A stretch of DNA of 64,000 bases, taken from assembly GCF_001661075.1 (NCBI RefSeq), contig NZ_CP014870.1, forward strand, positions 3,740,501 to 3,804,500, given 5' to 3'. Position numbers and translations under genes: made by a program. Source of the DNA: Pseudomonas silesiensis. Lineage in GTDB: Bacteria; Pseudomonadota; Gammaproteobacteria; Pseudomonadales; Pseudomonadaceae. The notes under the pieces were generated by a model. It was not told the origin of the DNA. It worked only from the letters and a program-made list of their open reading frames with translations, and searched no databases. Shown here piece by piece: positions 27,887 through 36,984 of this stretch. Numbering within the stretch: the first letter of the stretch is position 1; each line of letters begins with the position of its first letter.

Positions 27887-28393
27887 GTGCACTCTCTATC
27901 GACCAGCAAGCTGGGCTTCTTTTTCAGCGACCATCATCGTTGGCTGCTGCAGCATATTCAGCGACGCCTGCGTAACCATGCGGACGCCGAGGACACTGCC
28001 GCCGATACGTTTTGCCAGATGCTGACAGCCCGCGTCGACCCCGACAGCATCGAACAGCCTCGCGCCTACCTGTCGACCATCGCCCGCCGGTTGATTTTCG
28101 ATCGGCATCGGCGACGCAAGCTGGAGTTGGCTTACCTGGAACGCCTGTCGACCGTGCCCGAAGCACTGGCGCCCTCCCCCGAAGAACAGTTGCAGCTGAT
28201 TGAAGCGCTGGTCGCCATCGACCGGGCAATCGACGGCTTGCCGCTGGTGGTCAAGGCGACCTTCCTCTACAGCCAGCTGGACGGGCTGAGTTATGTGGCC
28301 ATTGCGCAAAAACTCGGGTTGTCGGAACGCACGGTCAGCCGCTACATGAAACAGGCACTGCGTCAGTGCTACCTCAGCGAACTGGCGCCATGA
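27887..28393 (+). CDS. ECF sigma factor, FecI-type
   Basis: 168 residues, GTG start. Sigma-70 region 2 (LQHIQRRLRNHADAEDTAAD, then LSTIARRLIFDRHRRR) and region 4 (LSYVAIAQKLGLSERTVSRY) without other domains. It overlaps the anti-sigma gene by four bases (ATGA). With FecR and the TonB receptor it forms a cell-surface signalling set: ligand binding at the receptor should release sigma to transcribe the receptor gene. A Fur-like box upstream makes it iron-repressed. Confidence 0.9.
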   Translation: MHSLSTSKLGFFFSDHHRWLLQHIQRRLRNHADAEDTAADTFCQMLTARVDPDSIEQPRAYLSTIARRLIFDRHRRRKLELAYLERLSTVPEALAPSPEEQLQLIEALVAIDRAIDGLPLVVKATFLYSQLDGLSYVAIAQKLGLSERTVSRYMKQALRQCYLSELAP

Positions 28394-29358
28394 ACAAGAC
28401 GCGCCTGGACCCCGTCAGCGAGCAGGCCATTGACTGGATGGTGCGCCTGCGCGCCGGCAAGCCAGACGCCGCATTGCAGGAGCGGTTCAATGCCTGGCTG
28501 GCGATGGATCCTGAGCATGCCCAGGCCTGGGCAACATTGCAGGAGCGACTCGGCGGTTCCTTCAACACGGTGCGCGCGCTGGATCGACGCGTGCCCGGAC
28601 AGGCCGGCGAAGCGCGCCAACTGCTGCTGCAGCCCCATGGCTCGCGGCGCGACGCATTACGTGTGATTGCCGGCCTGGGCCTGCTCGGTGGCGGTTTGTG
28701 GCTGGGGGCGCGCAGTCCGCTGGGTGATTCGCTGCTGGCTGACCTGCACACCGGCCGCAGCCAGCGCCAGGACTTCGATCTGGCCGACGGCAGCCGCCTG
28801 AGCCTGAACGCCGACAGCGCGGTGGACTTGCAATTCGACGAGCAGCAACGGCTGGTGATTCTGCGCCACGGCGAACTGGTGATCGAGGTGGCGGCCGATC
28901 CCCTGCGTCCACTGCGGGTACGCACGGCCCAAGGCGAAATACGTGCGCTCGGCACGCGTTTCCTGGTCGCTCAGGAGCAGGACGCCAGTCGCGTGGTCGT
29001 GCTGCAGCATTCGGTTCAGGCCCGGTTGTTCGACGGCACCACGCTGGATCTGCAAGCAGGTCAGTCAGCCTTGTTGTCTGCCCGGCAGATTGAGGCCGTT
29101 GCCGGCGACCAGCGCCATCGCGCCGACTGGCTCAGTGGACGGCTGAATGTGCTGGATGAACCACTGGAGCAGGTGGTCGAGGCGCTGCGCCCGTACAGCC
29201 GAGGTTTTGTTCGGGTTGCACCCGAGGTTCGCCACCTGCGGGTACAGGGGGTATTCCCGCTCGACGACCCCGATCGGACTTTCACCGCGCTCGCCGAAAC
29301 CCTGCCGATACGGGTGAATCGCTACAGCCCCTGGTTGACGCTGATTCGGGCGAAATAG
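28390..29358 (+). CDS. FecR-type anti-sigma/sigma regulator
   Basis: 322 residues from the ATG at 28390, overlapping the sigma stop. Cytoplasmic N-terminal DUF4880-like part (AIDWMVRLRAG; FNAWLAMDPEHAQAW), one membrane helix near residues 95-112 (VIAGLGLLGGGLWLGA), then a periplasmic FecR domain (DLHTGRSQRQDFDLADGSRL in parts) and a STN-interacting C-terminus. It passes the signal from the receptor to the sigma factor. Confidence 0.9.
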   Translation: MNKTRLDPVSEQAIDWMVRLRAGKPDAALQERFNAWLAMDPEHAQAWATLQERLGGSFNTVRALDRRVPGQAGEARQLLLQPHGSRRDALRVIAGLGLLGGGLWLGARSPLGDSLLADLHTGRSQRQDFDLADGSRLSLNADSAVDLQFDEQQRLVILRHGELVIEVAADPLRPLRVRTAQGEIRALGTRFLVAQEQDASRVVVLQHSVQARLFDGTTLDLQAGQSALLSARQIEAVAGDQRHRADWLSGRLNVLDEPLEQVVEALRPYSRGFVRVAPEVRHLRVQGVFPLDDPDRTFTALAETLPIRVNRYSPWLTLIRAK

Positions 29359-29371
29359 TCGTGCAGATAAA

Positions 29372-29398
29372 ATCTTTTTGAAAATCACTCTCATTCGT
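29372..29398 (+). promoter_or_regulatory. Candidate ECF-sigma/Fur control region of the receptor gene
   Basis: TTTTTGAAAATCACTCTCATTC lies 65-90 bp upstream of the receptor start. GAAAAT followed by CTCATTC resembles FecI-type -35/Fur-overlapping promoters seen before Pseudomonas receptor genes. Confidence 0.35.
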
Positions 29399-29460
29399 GT
29401 CCGGTTTTCATTTCTCGTCCCACCTATCTCCTGACACTTCCACACGATCAGGAGAATGCT

Positions 29461-31902
29461 GTGTTCAACCCGTGGCCTCACACCCTTTCCGCTGCCGTTG
29501 CCTTGGCAATCCTGGCCAGCCCTGCCCTGGCACAGGCCCAAGACCTGTCCTTCAACCTGCCGGCCGGCCCCCTGGCCAGCACGCTCAATGCCATCGCCAG
29601 CCAGAGCGGTCATATCGTTTCCCTCGAACCCTCGCTGGTGCAAGGCAAACAGGCACCGGCGGTGATCGGCCGGATGCCCGCCGCCGAGGCGATGCAAAGG
29701 GCACTGACCGGCAGCGGCCTGCAACTGCGCGTCACCGAGCAAGGCAACTTCAGCGTCGAACCGGTCACGGACGGCAACACCACGTTGCAACTGGGTGCCA
29801 CCAACATCGTCGAACGCAGTATCGATGCCACCACCGAAGGCTCGGGCTCCTACGCGGCACGGGCGGTGACTATCGGCAAGGGCACCCATACCCTGAAGGA
29901 AATTCCGCAGTCGGTCACCGTGATGACCCGCAAGCAGATGGACGACCAGGGGCTGACCGATCTTAAAGATGCCGCCAACCAGACCACCGGACTGGTCGGC
30001 GTCCAGGGCGTGGGCAAAGGCATGATCCTGACGTCGCGCGGCTTCCAGATCGATGACTGGCAGTACGACGGCGTGCCGATCCCGCGCAACACCTACGCGC
30101 TGGGCAACTGGGCCACCCAGGACCTGATTTTCTTCGATCGCATGGAAGTGTTGCGCGGCGCCTCTGGCTTGCTGCAGGGCACCGGCAGCCCCGGCGGTGC
30201 GATCAACCTGGTGCGCAAACGCGGCCAGTACGCACCGACCGTGACCCTCACCGGCAAGGCCGGTTCCTGGGATCATTACGGCCTGCAACTGGACGCCGGC
30301 GGACCGCTGAACCAGACCGGCACCGTGCGTGGCCGCTTCGTCGCCGACGAAGACCAGAGCCAATCCTTCACCGACTACGAATGGAGCAAGACCCACTCGC
30401 TGTACGGCGCGCTGGACTTCGATCTGCGCGAAGACACCACCCTGGGCCTGGCCGTCAGCCACTCCGACGGCGAGTCGCGACCGATGATCCGCGGCCTGCC
30501 CCGCTACGCTGACGGCAGCCCGGTCAATGTGTCGCGTTCGACCTACACCGGTGCGCGCTGGAACCATTCGGATATCGACGTCACCACGGTCTATGCCGAT
30601 CTGGAGCACCGTTTCAACGAGGACTGGGCCTTCAAGGTCGGTGCGGTGCGCATGACCGAAGACAACCAGGCGAAAAACCAACGGCTGCAAACCTCCGGCG
30701 ACGGCCTCAACGCCGATGGCAGTGGCGTGCAATACGCCGATTTCGTGTCGGACTTCGACGCCACCAAGATCGGTCTGGACATGAACCTCGTCGGGCGCTT
30801 CGAGGCCTTGTCGATGCAGCAAGAGGTCATGCTGGGCGGCAACTACTCCAAGTTCACCTCGGACGACCGTTTTGCGCGGACCTTCAACAACAGCAGCGAC
30901 ACCCTCTTCGGCATCGATCATGACCGCCCTGAAATCAGCTACGACGGTTTGCTCAATACCCCCGGTGGCCGCGCGACCCCGAGCAAATACGACATCCGGC
31001 AAAAAGGCCTGTACGGCAGCTGGCGGGTCAAGCCGATCGAGCCGCTGACCCTGGTGCTCGGCTCCCGGGTCAGCTGGTACGACTACAGCTACACGTCGGC
31101 GACCCAGGCCGCGTTCAGCAACGTCGCCATCGAGGAGGCCCCCAGTACCACCAACGAAACCGGCGAGTTCACACCCTACGCCGGCATCGTCTACGACCTG
31201 AACCGCGAATGGGCGGTCTACGCCAGCTACACCGACGTCTTCGAACCACAAACCGCACGCACCACGAGCGGCTCGGTGCTCAAGCCGGTGATCGGCAGCA
31301 ACTACGAAATCGGTCTCAAGGGCGAGCTGATGGATGGCCGGGTCAATACATCCCTGGCGGTGTTCCGTTACGACCAGGAGAATCGTGCGGTCAACGATGT
31401 CGCCTCGGGTTTCGCCTGTGACGGCTGGTACTGCTCGACCGCCTCGGGGAAAGTTCGCAGCCAGGGGATCGAGGCGGAAATCAGTGGCGAAGTGCTCAGC
31501 GGCCTGCAACTGTTTGCCGGCTACACCTACAACACCACCAAATACCTCGAAGATCCGGTCGACGAAGGCAGGGTCTTCAGCCAGTGGACGCCCAAACACA
31601 TGCTGCGGGTCTGGAGCGACTATCAGTTCAGCGGCGACTGGAGCCGGGTCAGCACCGGGCTGGGCTTTACCACCCAAAGCCACACCCTGGGTTACGAACG
31701 CACATACGAGATACCCGGCTACACCGTATGGAATGCTCGCCTGGGCTATCAACTCACCCCGGAAATCGACCTGGCATTGAATGCCAACAACCTGTTCGAC
31801 AAGAACTATTACACGGCGGGGTACAACCAGCTCAATGGCAACAACTACTTCGGTGACCCGCGAAACGTCATGTTCAGCGTGAAATACACCCCTACGTTCT
31901 AA
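29461..31902 (+). CDS. TonB-dependent siderophore receptor with signalling domain
   Basis: 813 residues, GTG start after ATCAGGAG. Signal peptide 1-26 (ALAQA), secretin/TonB short N-terminal domain at ~28-102 (LPAGPLASTLNAIASQSG) that contacts FecR, plug domain ~140-250 (EIPQSVTVMTRKQM; FDRMEVLRGASGLLQGTGSPG) and a 22-strand-type barrel ending in Phe (VKYTPTF). FpvA/FoxA-like transducer; EIPQSVTV is typical of ferric-siderophore receptors. Ligand unknown; likely a foreign hydroxamate-type siderophore (inference). Its stop codon lies in the first unit of a tandem repeat. Confidence 0.92.
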   Translation: MFNPWPHTLSAAVALAILASPALAQAQDLSFNLPAGPLASTLNAIASQSGHIVSLEPSLVQGKQAPAVIGRMPAAEAMQRALTGSGLQLRVTEQGNFSVEPVTDGNTTLQLGATNIVERSIDATTEGSGSYAARAVTIGKGTHTLKEIPQSVTVMTRKQMDDQGLTDLKDAANQTTGLVGVQGVGKGMILTSRGFQIDDWQYDGVPIPRNTYALGNWATQDLIFFDRMEVLRGASGLLQGTGSPGGAINLVRKRGQYAPTVTLTGKAGSWDHYGLQLDAGGPLNQTGTVRGRFVADEDQSQSFTDYEWSKTHSLYGALDFDLREDTTLGLAVSHSDGESRPMIRGLPRYADGSPVNVSRSTYTGARWNHSDIDVTTVYADLEHRFNEDWAFKVGAVRMTEDNQAKNQRLQTSGDGLNADGSGVQYADFVSDFDATKIGLDMNLVGRFEALSMQQEVMLGGNYSKFTSDDRFARTFNNSSDTLFGIDHDRPEISYDGLLNTPGGRATPSKYDIRQKGLYGSWRVKPIEPLTLVLGSRVSWYDYSYTSATQAAFSNVAIEEAPSTTNETGEFTPYAGIVYDLNREWAVYASYTDVFEPQTARTTSGSVLKPVIGSNYEIGLKGELMDGRVNTSLAVFRYDQENRAVNDVASGFACDGWYCSTASGKVRSQGIEAEISGEVLSGLQLFAGYTYNTTKYLEDPVDEGRVFSQWTPKHMLRVWSDYQFSGDWSRVSTGLGFTTQSHTLGYERTYEIPGYTVWNARLGYQLTPEIDLALNANNLFDKNYYTAGYNQLNGNNYFGDPRNVMFSVKYTPTF

Positions 31903-31976
31903 CGCCTGTAAACCGCTCTCTGGTTCTAACGCCTGTAAACCGCTTTCCGGTCCTAACGCCTGTAAACCGCTTTCTG
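31900..31976 (+). repeat. 27-bp tandem repeat beginning at the receptor stop codon
   Basis: Units start taacgcctgtaaaccgct at 31900, 31927 and 31954 (the third truncated by a REP). Unit length is a multiple of three, so each copy repeats the TAA stop in frame. Confidence 0.85.
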
Positions 31977-32041
31977 TAGGAGCCAGGCTTGCCGGCGAAG
32001 GCGTACTCACGATCGCCTTCGCCGGCAAGCCTGGCTCCTAC
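31975..32041. repeat. REP pair (variant)
   Basis: TGTAGGAGCCAGGCTTGCCG and its near-perfect inverted copy, around a short spacer; it also works as a strong hairpin behind the receptor gene. Confidence 0.85.
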
Positions 32042-32164
32042 GGGTCCGGTTTAGCGCTGACGATTGCTGCATCGGGTGCAATTATGAACTGCAATTGCTC
32101 CGACTACTGCTCCACGGCCGTACAACCCACACTTCTGACACACCCAATGTGTACGGAGTCGAAG

Positions 32165-32387
32165 ATGGTAAGCACCGTTGTGATTCATGAAACAGGCGGC
32201 CCTGAGGTTTTGCGGTTTGAGCACTCCACGGCGCAAGCACCGGGCGTCGGCGAAGTCTGGCTGGAGCAAAAAGCGATCGGGCTCAATCCTTTGGACTTGA
32301 GCCAACGCAGCGGCGCTGTCCTTGTGCCCCTGCCCTGCGGACTTGGCCTTGAAGGCGCCGGACAGGTGACGGCGATCGGGCCGGGCG
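32165..32387 (+). pseudogene. Zinc-type quinone oxidoreductase, N-terminal remnant
   Basis: From the ATG at 32165 the frame gives MVSTVVIHETGGPEVLRFEH, then QKAIGLNPLDLSQRSG and LGLEGAGQVTAIGPGV, the standard first 75 residues of MDR-type quinone reductases (GroES-like domain). After GPGV the similarity stops abruptly and the frame runs out at 32440 in LysR-derived DNA. The rest of the gene, including the NADPH domain, has been deleted. Confidence 0.75.
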
Positions 32388-32690
32388 TGGGACCACCAAT
32401 CGATCAAGGTACGCAGCACCATGGTCAGCAACGACAATGAGGCGCTGCTGTGCGCTGCGCGCATGGGGCTGGGCATTCTTGCCGTCGGTGAATGGCTGAT
32501 GACCCGAGACCTCGCTGGCGGTCAACTGCTCAAAGTGCTGCCCGACTGGCAGCTGGATGCCGATGCCGGCGTTTATCTGGTGCGTGCGTCAGCCCGCTAC
32601 AACACGGCGGCGATGACGGCGTTCAAGCAGTGGATAGAGGCACGGTTTGCCCGTGGCGCGCCATGGCAGTTGCCCAAAACGGGTGAGTGA
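32388..32690 (+). pseudogene. LysR-family regulator, C-terminal remnant
   Basis: In the frame ending with the TGA at 32688, residues KVRSTMVSNDNEALLCAARM, GLGILAVGEWL and a C-terminal FKQWIEARFA match the last ~95 residues of an LTTR effector domain. No DNA-binding part is present; the sequence joins an oxidoreductase start in another frame at about 32388. A deletion of at least ~1.5 kb across two adjacent genes is the simplest explanation. Confidence 0.7.
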
Positions 32691-32691
32691 C

Positions 32692-32723
32692 CTGTGGCGA
32701 GGGCGCTTGCTCCCTCGCCACAG
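32692..32723. repeat. Short palindromic repeat (ctgtggcgaggg type)
   Basis: CTGTGGCGAGGG ... CCCTCGCCACAG around gcgcttgct; a second Pseudomonas repeat class, here between convergent 3' ends, where it may act as a bidirectional terminator. Confidence 0.7.
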
Positions 32724-32738
32724 GAGTCAGGGTGGCGT

Positions 32739-33839
32739 TTAATTGCCGGACTTGATACTGGTCCAGACCCGGGTCCGAACCCGCTCAAGCTTCTGCGGCA
32801 ACGGTTGCACCACGTATAGCGTTTTCAACGCCTCACTCGTCGGCGTCAAGTTCGGGTTGCCGGTGATCTCCTTGTTGATCAGCGCAATCGAGTCCTTGTT
32901 GGCATTGGGATACCCGAGGAAGTCACTGATCGGGGCGATGACTTTGGGGTCGAGCAAGGTGTTGAGGAACTCGTGGGCCTCGTCGACGTTCTTCGCGCTC
33001 TTGGGAATGGCAAAGGTGTCAAACCAGATCGGCGCGCCTTCCTTCGGCAGGCGCCAGTCGACGACCACGCCGTTGCCGGCCTCTTTGGCGCGATTGCCGA
33101 ACTGGTAGAAGCTGCCGGAGTAGCCGATGGCGACGCAAATATCGCCATTGGCGATGTCGGTCATGTACTTGGCCGAGTTGAAGTAGGTGACGTAGGGACG
33201 AATCTTCAGCATCAGCGCCTTGGCTTTTTCATAATCGTCCGGGTTCTGACTGTTGGGGTCGAGCCCCAGGTAATGCAGGGCCAGCGGCAGGATTTCCGAA
33301 GGCGAGTCGAGCATCGCCACGCCACAGGCCTTGAGCTTCTCCATGTTCTCGGGCTTGAACACCAGGTCCCAGCTGTCCACCGGTGCGTTCTCACCCAGTG
33401 CGGCCTTGACCTTGTCCGGATTGAAGCCGATCAGCACGGTGCCGTACATGTAGGGCACGCCGTATTGATTGCCGGGGTCGTTCTTGTCCAGCAGCTTGAG
33501 CAGTGCCGGGTCCTGGTGCTGCCAGTTCGGCAGTTTCGACTTGTCGAGTTTCTGGAAAACGCCGGCCTTGATCTGGGTTTCGATGAACTGGTTCGACGGC
33601 ACCACCAGGTCGTATCCCGAGTTGCCGGTCAGCAGCTTGGCTTCCAGGGACTCGTTGGTGTCGAAGGTGTCCCAGGTGACTTTGATGCCGGTGTTCTGGG
33701 CGAAGTCCTTGGGCACCGAGGGCAGGATGTAGTCCGCCCAGTTGTACACCCTCAGTTCGCGCTGTTCGGCCTGTGCTGCGCCGGCCAGCAGCGTCAGCCC
33801 GCAAACAGTGACGCCCAGCATGCGTTTCATCGTGTCCAT
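32739..33839 (-). CDS. Periplasmic polyamine-type substrate-binding protein (PotF/SpuD-like)
   Basis: 366 residues with signal peptide ending AQA at ~24. RELRVYNWADYILPSVPKDF at the mature start and YDLVVPSNQFIETQI, VPYMYGTVLIGFNPDKV and IGYSGSFYQFGNRA are typical of PotF/SpuD/SpuE binding proteins for putrescine or spermidine. No ABC permease or ATPase genes are adjacent, so this is an orphan binding protein that may serve a remote transporter. Convergent with a LysR remnant. Confidence 0.88.
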   Translation of the reverse strand: MDTMKRMLGVTVCGLTLLAGAAQAEQRELRVYNWADYILPSVPKDFAQNTGIKVTWDTFDTNESLEAKLLTGNSGYDLVVPSNQFIETQIKAGVFQKLDKSKLPNWQHQDPALLKLLDKNDPGNQYGVPYMYGTVLIGFNPDKVKAALGENAPVDSWDLVFKPENMEKLKACGVAMLDSPSEILPLALHYLGLDPNSQNPDDYEKAKALMLKIRPYVTYFNSAKYMTDIANGDICVAIGYSGSFYQFGNRAKEAGNGVVVDWRLPKEGAPIWFDTFAIPKSAKNVDEAHEFLNTLLDPKVIAPISDFLGYPNANKDSIALINKEITGNPNLTPTSEALKTLYVVQPLPQKLERVRTRVWTSIKSGN

Positions 33840-34253
33840 GGATTTTCCCCAAGTGTGGCGTTAGCTCGATGGTTTTTATGTTCTGTACACGGCAGCGGCC
33901 TGCAAAATTTGAAGGAGCAAGAAGAGTATGGTTGTGGTTTCGCTGGCGCGTGTGAATCGGCGCTCGGCCCTGATTCTTGCCGACCGTCTGGGCGGATCAC
34001 AGTGCGGAGTTGGCCAAAAGGGGATCGCAATGGCCAATATCTGTGTCCGGAGAGAGACGCCGGCACCTTCGTTCGCCGGCTAACGGCAGGAACCGCGATT
34101 TCGGAACCGACGCTAACAAATGGCCGTGCGCGGTTGCGAGCGGGGCAATCCCGGCCTATGTTCCAAACGACGCATTTGCCTGCGACCGGCGCGCGAGAAC
34201 TCGCCGCGGGTTGCTGTCCCATCCAGTGCAGATTTTTGCAGCGAGGTGACAAC
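33840..34253. other. Intergenic region with one candidate small ORF
   Basis: About 410 bases between divergent genes, holding promoters for the binding protein and the cbs-like gene. A 51-codon ORF at 33928-34083 (+) starts MVVVSLARVNRR after GAAGGAGC and ends in a hairpin (GCCGGC/GCCGGC). Its ribosome binding site is good but the peptide is unrecognised, so I do not call it a gene. Confidence 0.35.
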
Positions 34254-35630
34254 ATGCCGAACGACTCCCGCCCCGCCGTGCTCGAACTGATTGGCAATAC
34301 GCCGCTGGTGCGTATCAGCCGCTTCGATACCGGCCCGTGCACCCTCTTCCTCAAACTTGAATCGCAAAACCCCGGCGGCTCGATCAAGGACCGCATCGGC
34401 CTGGCGATGATCGACGCCGCCGAGCGCGATGGCCGCCTGCGACCGGGCGGCACCATAGTCGAGGCCACAGCCGGCAACACCGGCCTGGGTCTGGCCCTGG
34501 TCGGCCGCGCCAAGGGCTACCGGGTGGTGCTGGTGGTGCCGGACAAGATGTCCACCGAGAAGGTCCTGCACCTCAAGGCCATGGGGGCCGAGGTGCACAT
34601 CACCCGCTCCGACGTGGGCAAGGGCCATCCCGAGTACTACCAGGATGTGGCGGCGAAACTGGCGCGTGAAATTCCCGACGCCTTCTTCGCCGATCAGTTC
34701 AACAACCCGGCCAACCCCCTGGCCCATGAGTGCAGCACCGCTCCGGAGATCTGGGCGCAGACTCAACATGATGTGGACGCCATCGTGGTCGGCGTCGGGT
34801 CGGCCGGCACCCTGACCGGGCTGACCCGCTTTTTCAGCCGGGTGCAGCCGGACCTGGTCATGGTGCTCGCCGACCCGGTGGGTTCGGTGATGGCCGAGTA
34901 CAGCCGCAGCGGCACCCTAGTCACGCCCGGCTCCTGGGCCGTGGAAGGCATTGGCGAGGACTTCATTCCGTCGATTGCCGATCTGTCGAGCGTGCGCCAC
35001 GCCTATTCGATCAGCGATGAAGAAAGCTTCGACCATGCCCGTCAACTGCTGCGCGCCGAAGGCATCCTCGGTGGCTCTTCGACCGGCACCCTGCTGGCCG
35101 CGGCACTGCGTTACTGCCGCGAGCAAACCGAGCCGAAACGGGTCGTCAGTTTCGTCTGCGACACCGGCACCCGTTACTTGTCGAAGGTCTACAACGACCA
35201 GTGGATGAACGATCAGGGGTTGCTGAAGTACAAGCACTATGACGATCTGCGCGACCTGATCGCCCGGCGCTTCGAGGATGGCCGGGTGATCAGCGTCGGC
35301 CCGGACGACACCCTGCTTACCGCGTTCCAGCGCATGCGCCTGGCGGATGTGTCGCAACTGCCGGTGCTGGTGGACGGCCAGCGGCTGGTCGGGGTGATCG
35401 ACGAGTCCGATATTCTGCTGGGCATGCAGGAGGATCCCTCGCACTTTCGCATGAGCGTGGCCAGCGCGATGACGGACAAGCTGCAAACCCTGCCGCCTGG
35501 CGCCAGCCTGGCTGAACTGCAGGCAGAGCTCGACCGCGGGTTGGTGGCGATCATCGCCGATGCGTCGGGCTTCCACGGCCTGATTACCCGAGTCGACCTG
35601 CTCAACCACTTACGGAGAGCCCTGACATGA
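34254..35630 (+). CDS. Cystathionine beta-synthase (PLP enzyme with CBS pair)
   Basis: 458 residues from the ATG at 34254 (AGCGAGGTGA upstream). PLP fold-type II: IGNTPLVRIS, NPGGSIKDRIG (Schiff-base Lys near 43), EATAGNTGLGLAL, and GGSSTGTLLAA (phosphate loop). Residues ~345-458 hold two CBS domains, as in eukaryote-type CBS. Makes cystathionine from serine and homocysteine. Overlaps the next gene by four bases; the pair gives reverse transsulfuration. An upstream in-frame extension of 427 codons is antisense to the binding protein and not real. Confidence 0.88.
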   Translation: MPNDSRPAVLELIGNTPLVRISRFDTGPCTLFLKLESQNPGGSIKDRIGLAMIDAAERDGRLRPGGTIVEATAGNTGLGLALVGRAKGYRVVLVVPDKMSTEKVLHLKAMGAEVHITRSDVGKGHPEYYQDVAAKLAREIPDAFFADQFNNPANPLAHECSTAPEIWAQTQHDVDAIVVGVGSAGTLTGLTRFFSRVQPDLVMVLADPVGSVMAEYSRSGTLVTPGSWAVEGIGEDFIPSIADLSSVRHAYSISDEESFDHARQLLRAEGILGGSSTGTLLAAALRYCREQTEPKRVVSFVCDTGTRYLSKVYNDQWMNDQGLLKYKHYDDLRDLIARRFEDGRVISVGPDDTLLTAFQRMRLADVSQLPVLVDGQRLVGVIDESDILLGMQEDPSHFRMSVASAMTDKLQTLPPGASLAELQAELDRGLVAIIADASGFHGLITRVDLLNHLRRALT

Positions 35631-36805
35631 GTCAACACGATGAAAACGCAGCCTCCCGCGCCTTCGCTACCCGCGTGATCCACGCCGGCCAAGTGCCGGA
35701 CCCCACCACCGGGGCGCTGATGCCACCGATCTACGCCAACTCCACCTACTTGCAACAGAGCCCCGGCGTGCACAAGGGTTTCGACTACGGGCGCTCGCAC
35801 AACCCGACGCGCTTTGCCCTGGAGCGTTGCGTCGCGGATCTCGAAGGCGGTACCCAGGCCTTTGCCTTCGCCTCCGGGCTGGCGACGATTTCCACAGTGC
35901 TGGAACTGCTCGACACCGGTGCGCACATCGTCTCCGGCAACGATCTGTACGGCGGGACTTTCCGTCTGTTCGACAAGGTGCGTCGGCGCAGCGCCGGGCT
36001 TCGCTTCAGCTTCGTCGACCTTTCGGACCTGACGGCCTTCGAAGCCGCGCTGCAGGATGACACGCGCATGGTCATGGTCGAGACCCCGAGCAATCCTCTG
36101 CTGAGCCTCACTGACCTGGCGGCCATCGCGCGCATCTGCCGTGACCGGGACATCATTTGTGTCGCCGACAATACCTTCGCCAGCCCGTGGATACAGCGCC
36201 CGCTGGAACTGGGCTTCGACATCGTGCTGCATTCGACGACCAAGTACCTGAACGGCCACTCCGACGTGATCGGCGGCATCGCCGTGGTCGGCCAAAATGC
36301 CGAACTGGCCGAGCGCCTGGGTTTCCTGCAGAACGCGGTGGGCGCTATCGCCGGGCCGTTCGACGCCTTTCTGACCCTGCGCGGGGTGAAAACCCTGGCA
36401 CTGCGCATGGAGCGCCACTGCAGCAACGCGCTGGAGCTGGCGCAATGGCTGGAGCGTCAGCCGCAAGTGGCACACGTCTATTATCCGGGGCTGCCCTCGC
36501 ACCCGCAGCACGAACTGGCGCGGCAGCAGATGCGCGGTTTCGGCGGGATGATTTCCCTCGACCTCAACAGCGACCTGGCCGGTGCCAGACGCTTCCTCGA
36601 AAGTGTGCAGATCTTTGCCCTGGCTGAAAGCCTGGGCGGCGTGGAAAGCCTGATCGAGCACCCGGCGATCATGACCCACGCGACCATTCCTGCCGAGACC
36701 CGTGCGCAGCTGGGCATCGGCGATGCGCTGGTGCGGTTGTCGGTGGGGGTGGAGGATGTGGAGGACCTGCGGGCGGACTTGAGCCAGGCGCTGGCGCGGA
36801 TTTAA
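35627..36805 (+). CDS. Cystathionine gamma-lyase/synthase family PLP enzyme
   Basis: 392 residues, start inside the cbs-like stop (ATGA). Cys/Met metabolism PLP family: FDYGRSHNPTR, FASGLATISTVLELL, VADNTFASPW, HSTTKYLNGHSDVIGG (PLP Lys), and ESLGGVESLIEHPA. With the upstream CBS it should convert homocysteine to cysteine via cystathionine (gamma-lyase direction). Gamma-synthase activity cannot be excluded by sequence alone. Confidence 0.88.
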   Translation: MSQHDENAASRAFATRVIHAGQVPDPTTGALMPPIYANSTYLQQSPGVHKGFDYGRSHNPTRFALERCVADLEGGTQAFAFASGLATISTVLELLDTGAHIVSGNDLYGGTFRLFDKVRRRSAGLRFSFVDLSDLTAFEAALQDDTRMVMVETPSNPLLSLTDLAAIARICRDRDIICVADNTFASPWIQRPLELGFDIVLHSTTKYLNGHSDVIGGIAVVGQNAELAERLGFLQNAVGAIAGPFDAFLTLRGVKTLALRMERHCSNALELAQWLERQPQVAHVYYPGLPSHPQHELARQQMRGFGGMISLDLNSDLAGARRFLESVQIFALAESLGGVESLIEHPAIMTHATIPAETRAQLGIGDALVRLSVGVEDVEDLRADLSQALARI

Positions 36806-36984
36806 GGGCATAGCCCTGCTCGGCCATGGACTATATAGGACATCCGTGCCGCGATGAACCAACCTGTGGAGGCAACGACACTTCGTAAAAAACGAAGAAT
36901 CAATAAAAAATAAACGATTTTTCCTGATACATCCTGATCGATAGCATGACCTGCACCTGCCTCGATCAGTTCGGGAAGAATCCC

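Noticed and set aside
29065..32028. 987-codon open frame on the minus strand opposite the TonB receptor
   Set aside because: Antisense to an unmistakable FecR/receptor pair; its protein is low in normal domain motifs and rich in Gly/Val/Gln/His/Arg shadow composition.
33928..34083. 51-codon ORF with good ribosome binding site before the cbs-like gene
   Set aside because: Unrecognised, basic composition; noted in the intergenic entry but not called a gene.
32973..34253. 427-codon upstream extension of the cystathionine beta-synthase frame
   Set aside because: Antisense to the binding protein; the family start MPNDSRPAVLELIGNTP with a ribosome binding site is at 34254.
35237..36862. 541-codon minus-strand frame opposite the transsulfuration genes
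   Set aside because: Shadow; no family motifs.
36806..36984. Possible manganese riboswitch before the TerC gene
   Set aside because: Looked for a yybP-ykoY-like fold; only a small CTTCGT/ACGAAG hairpin and an A/T-rich stretch are seen.
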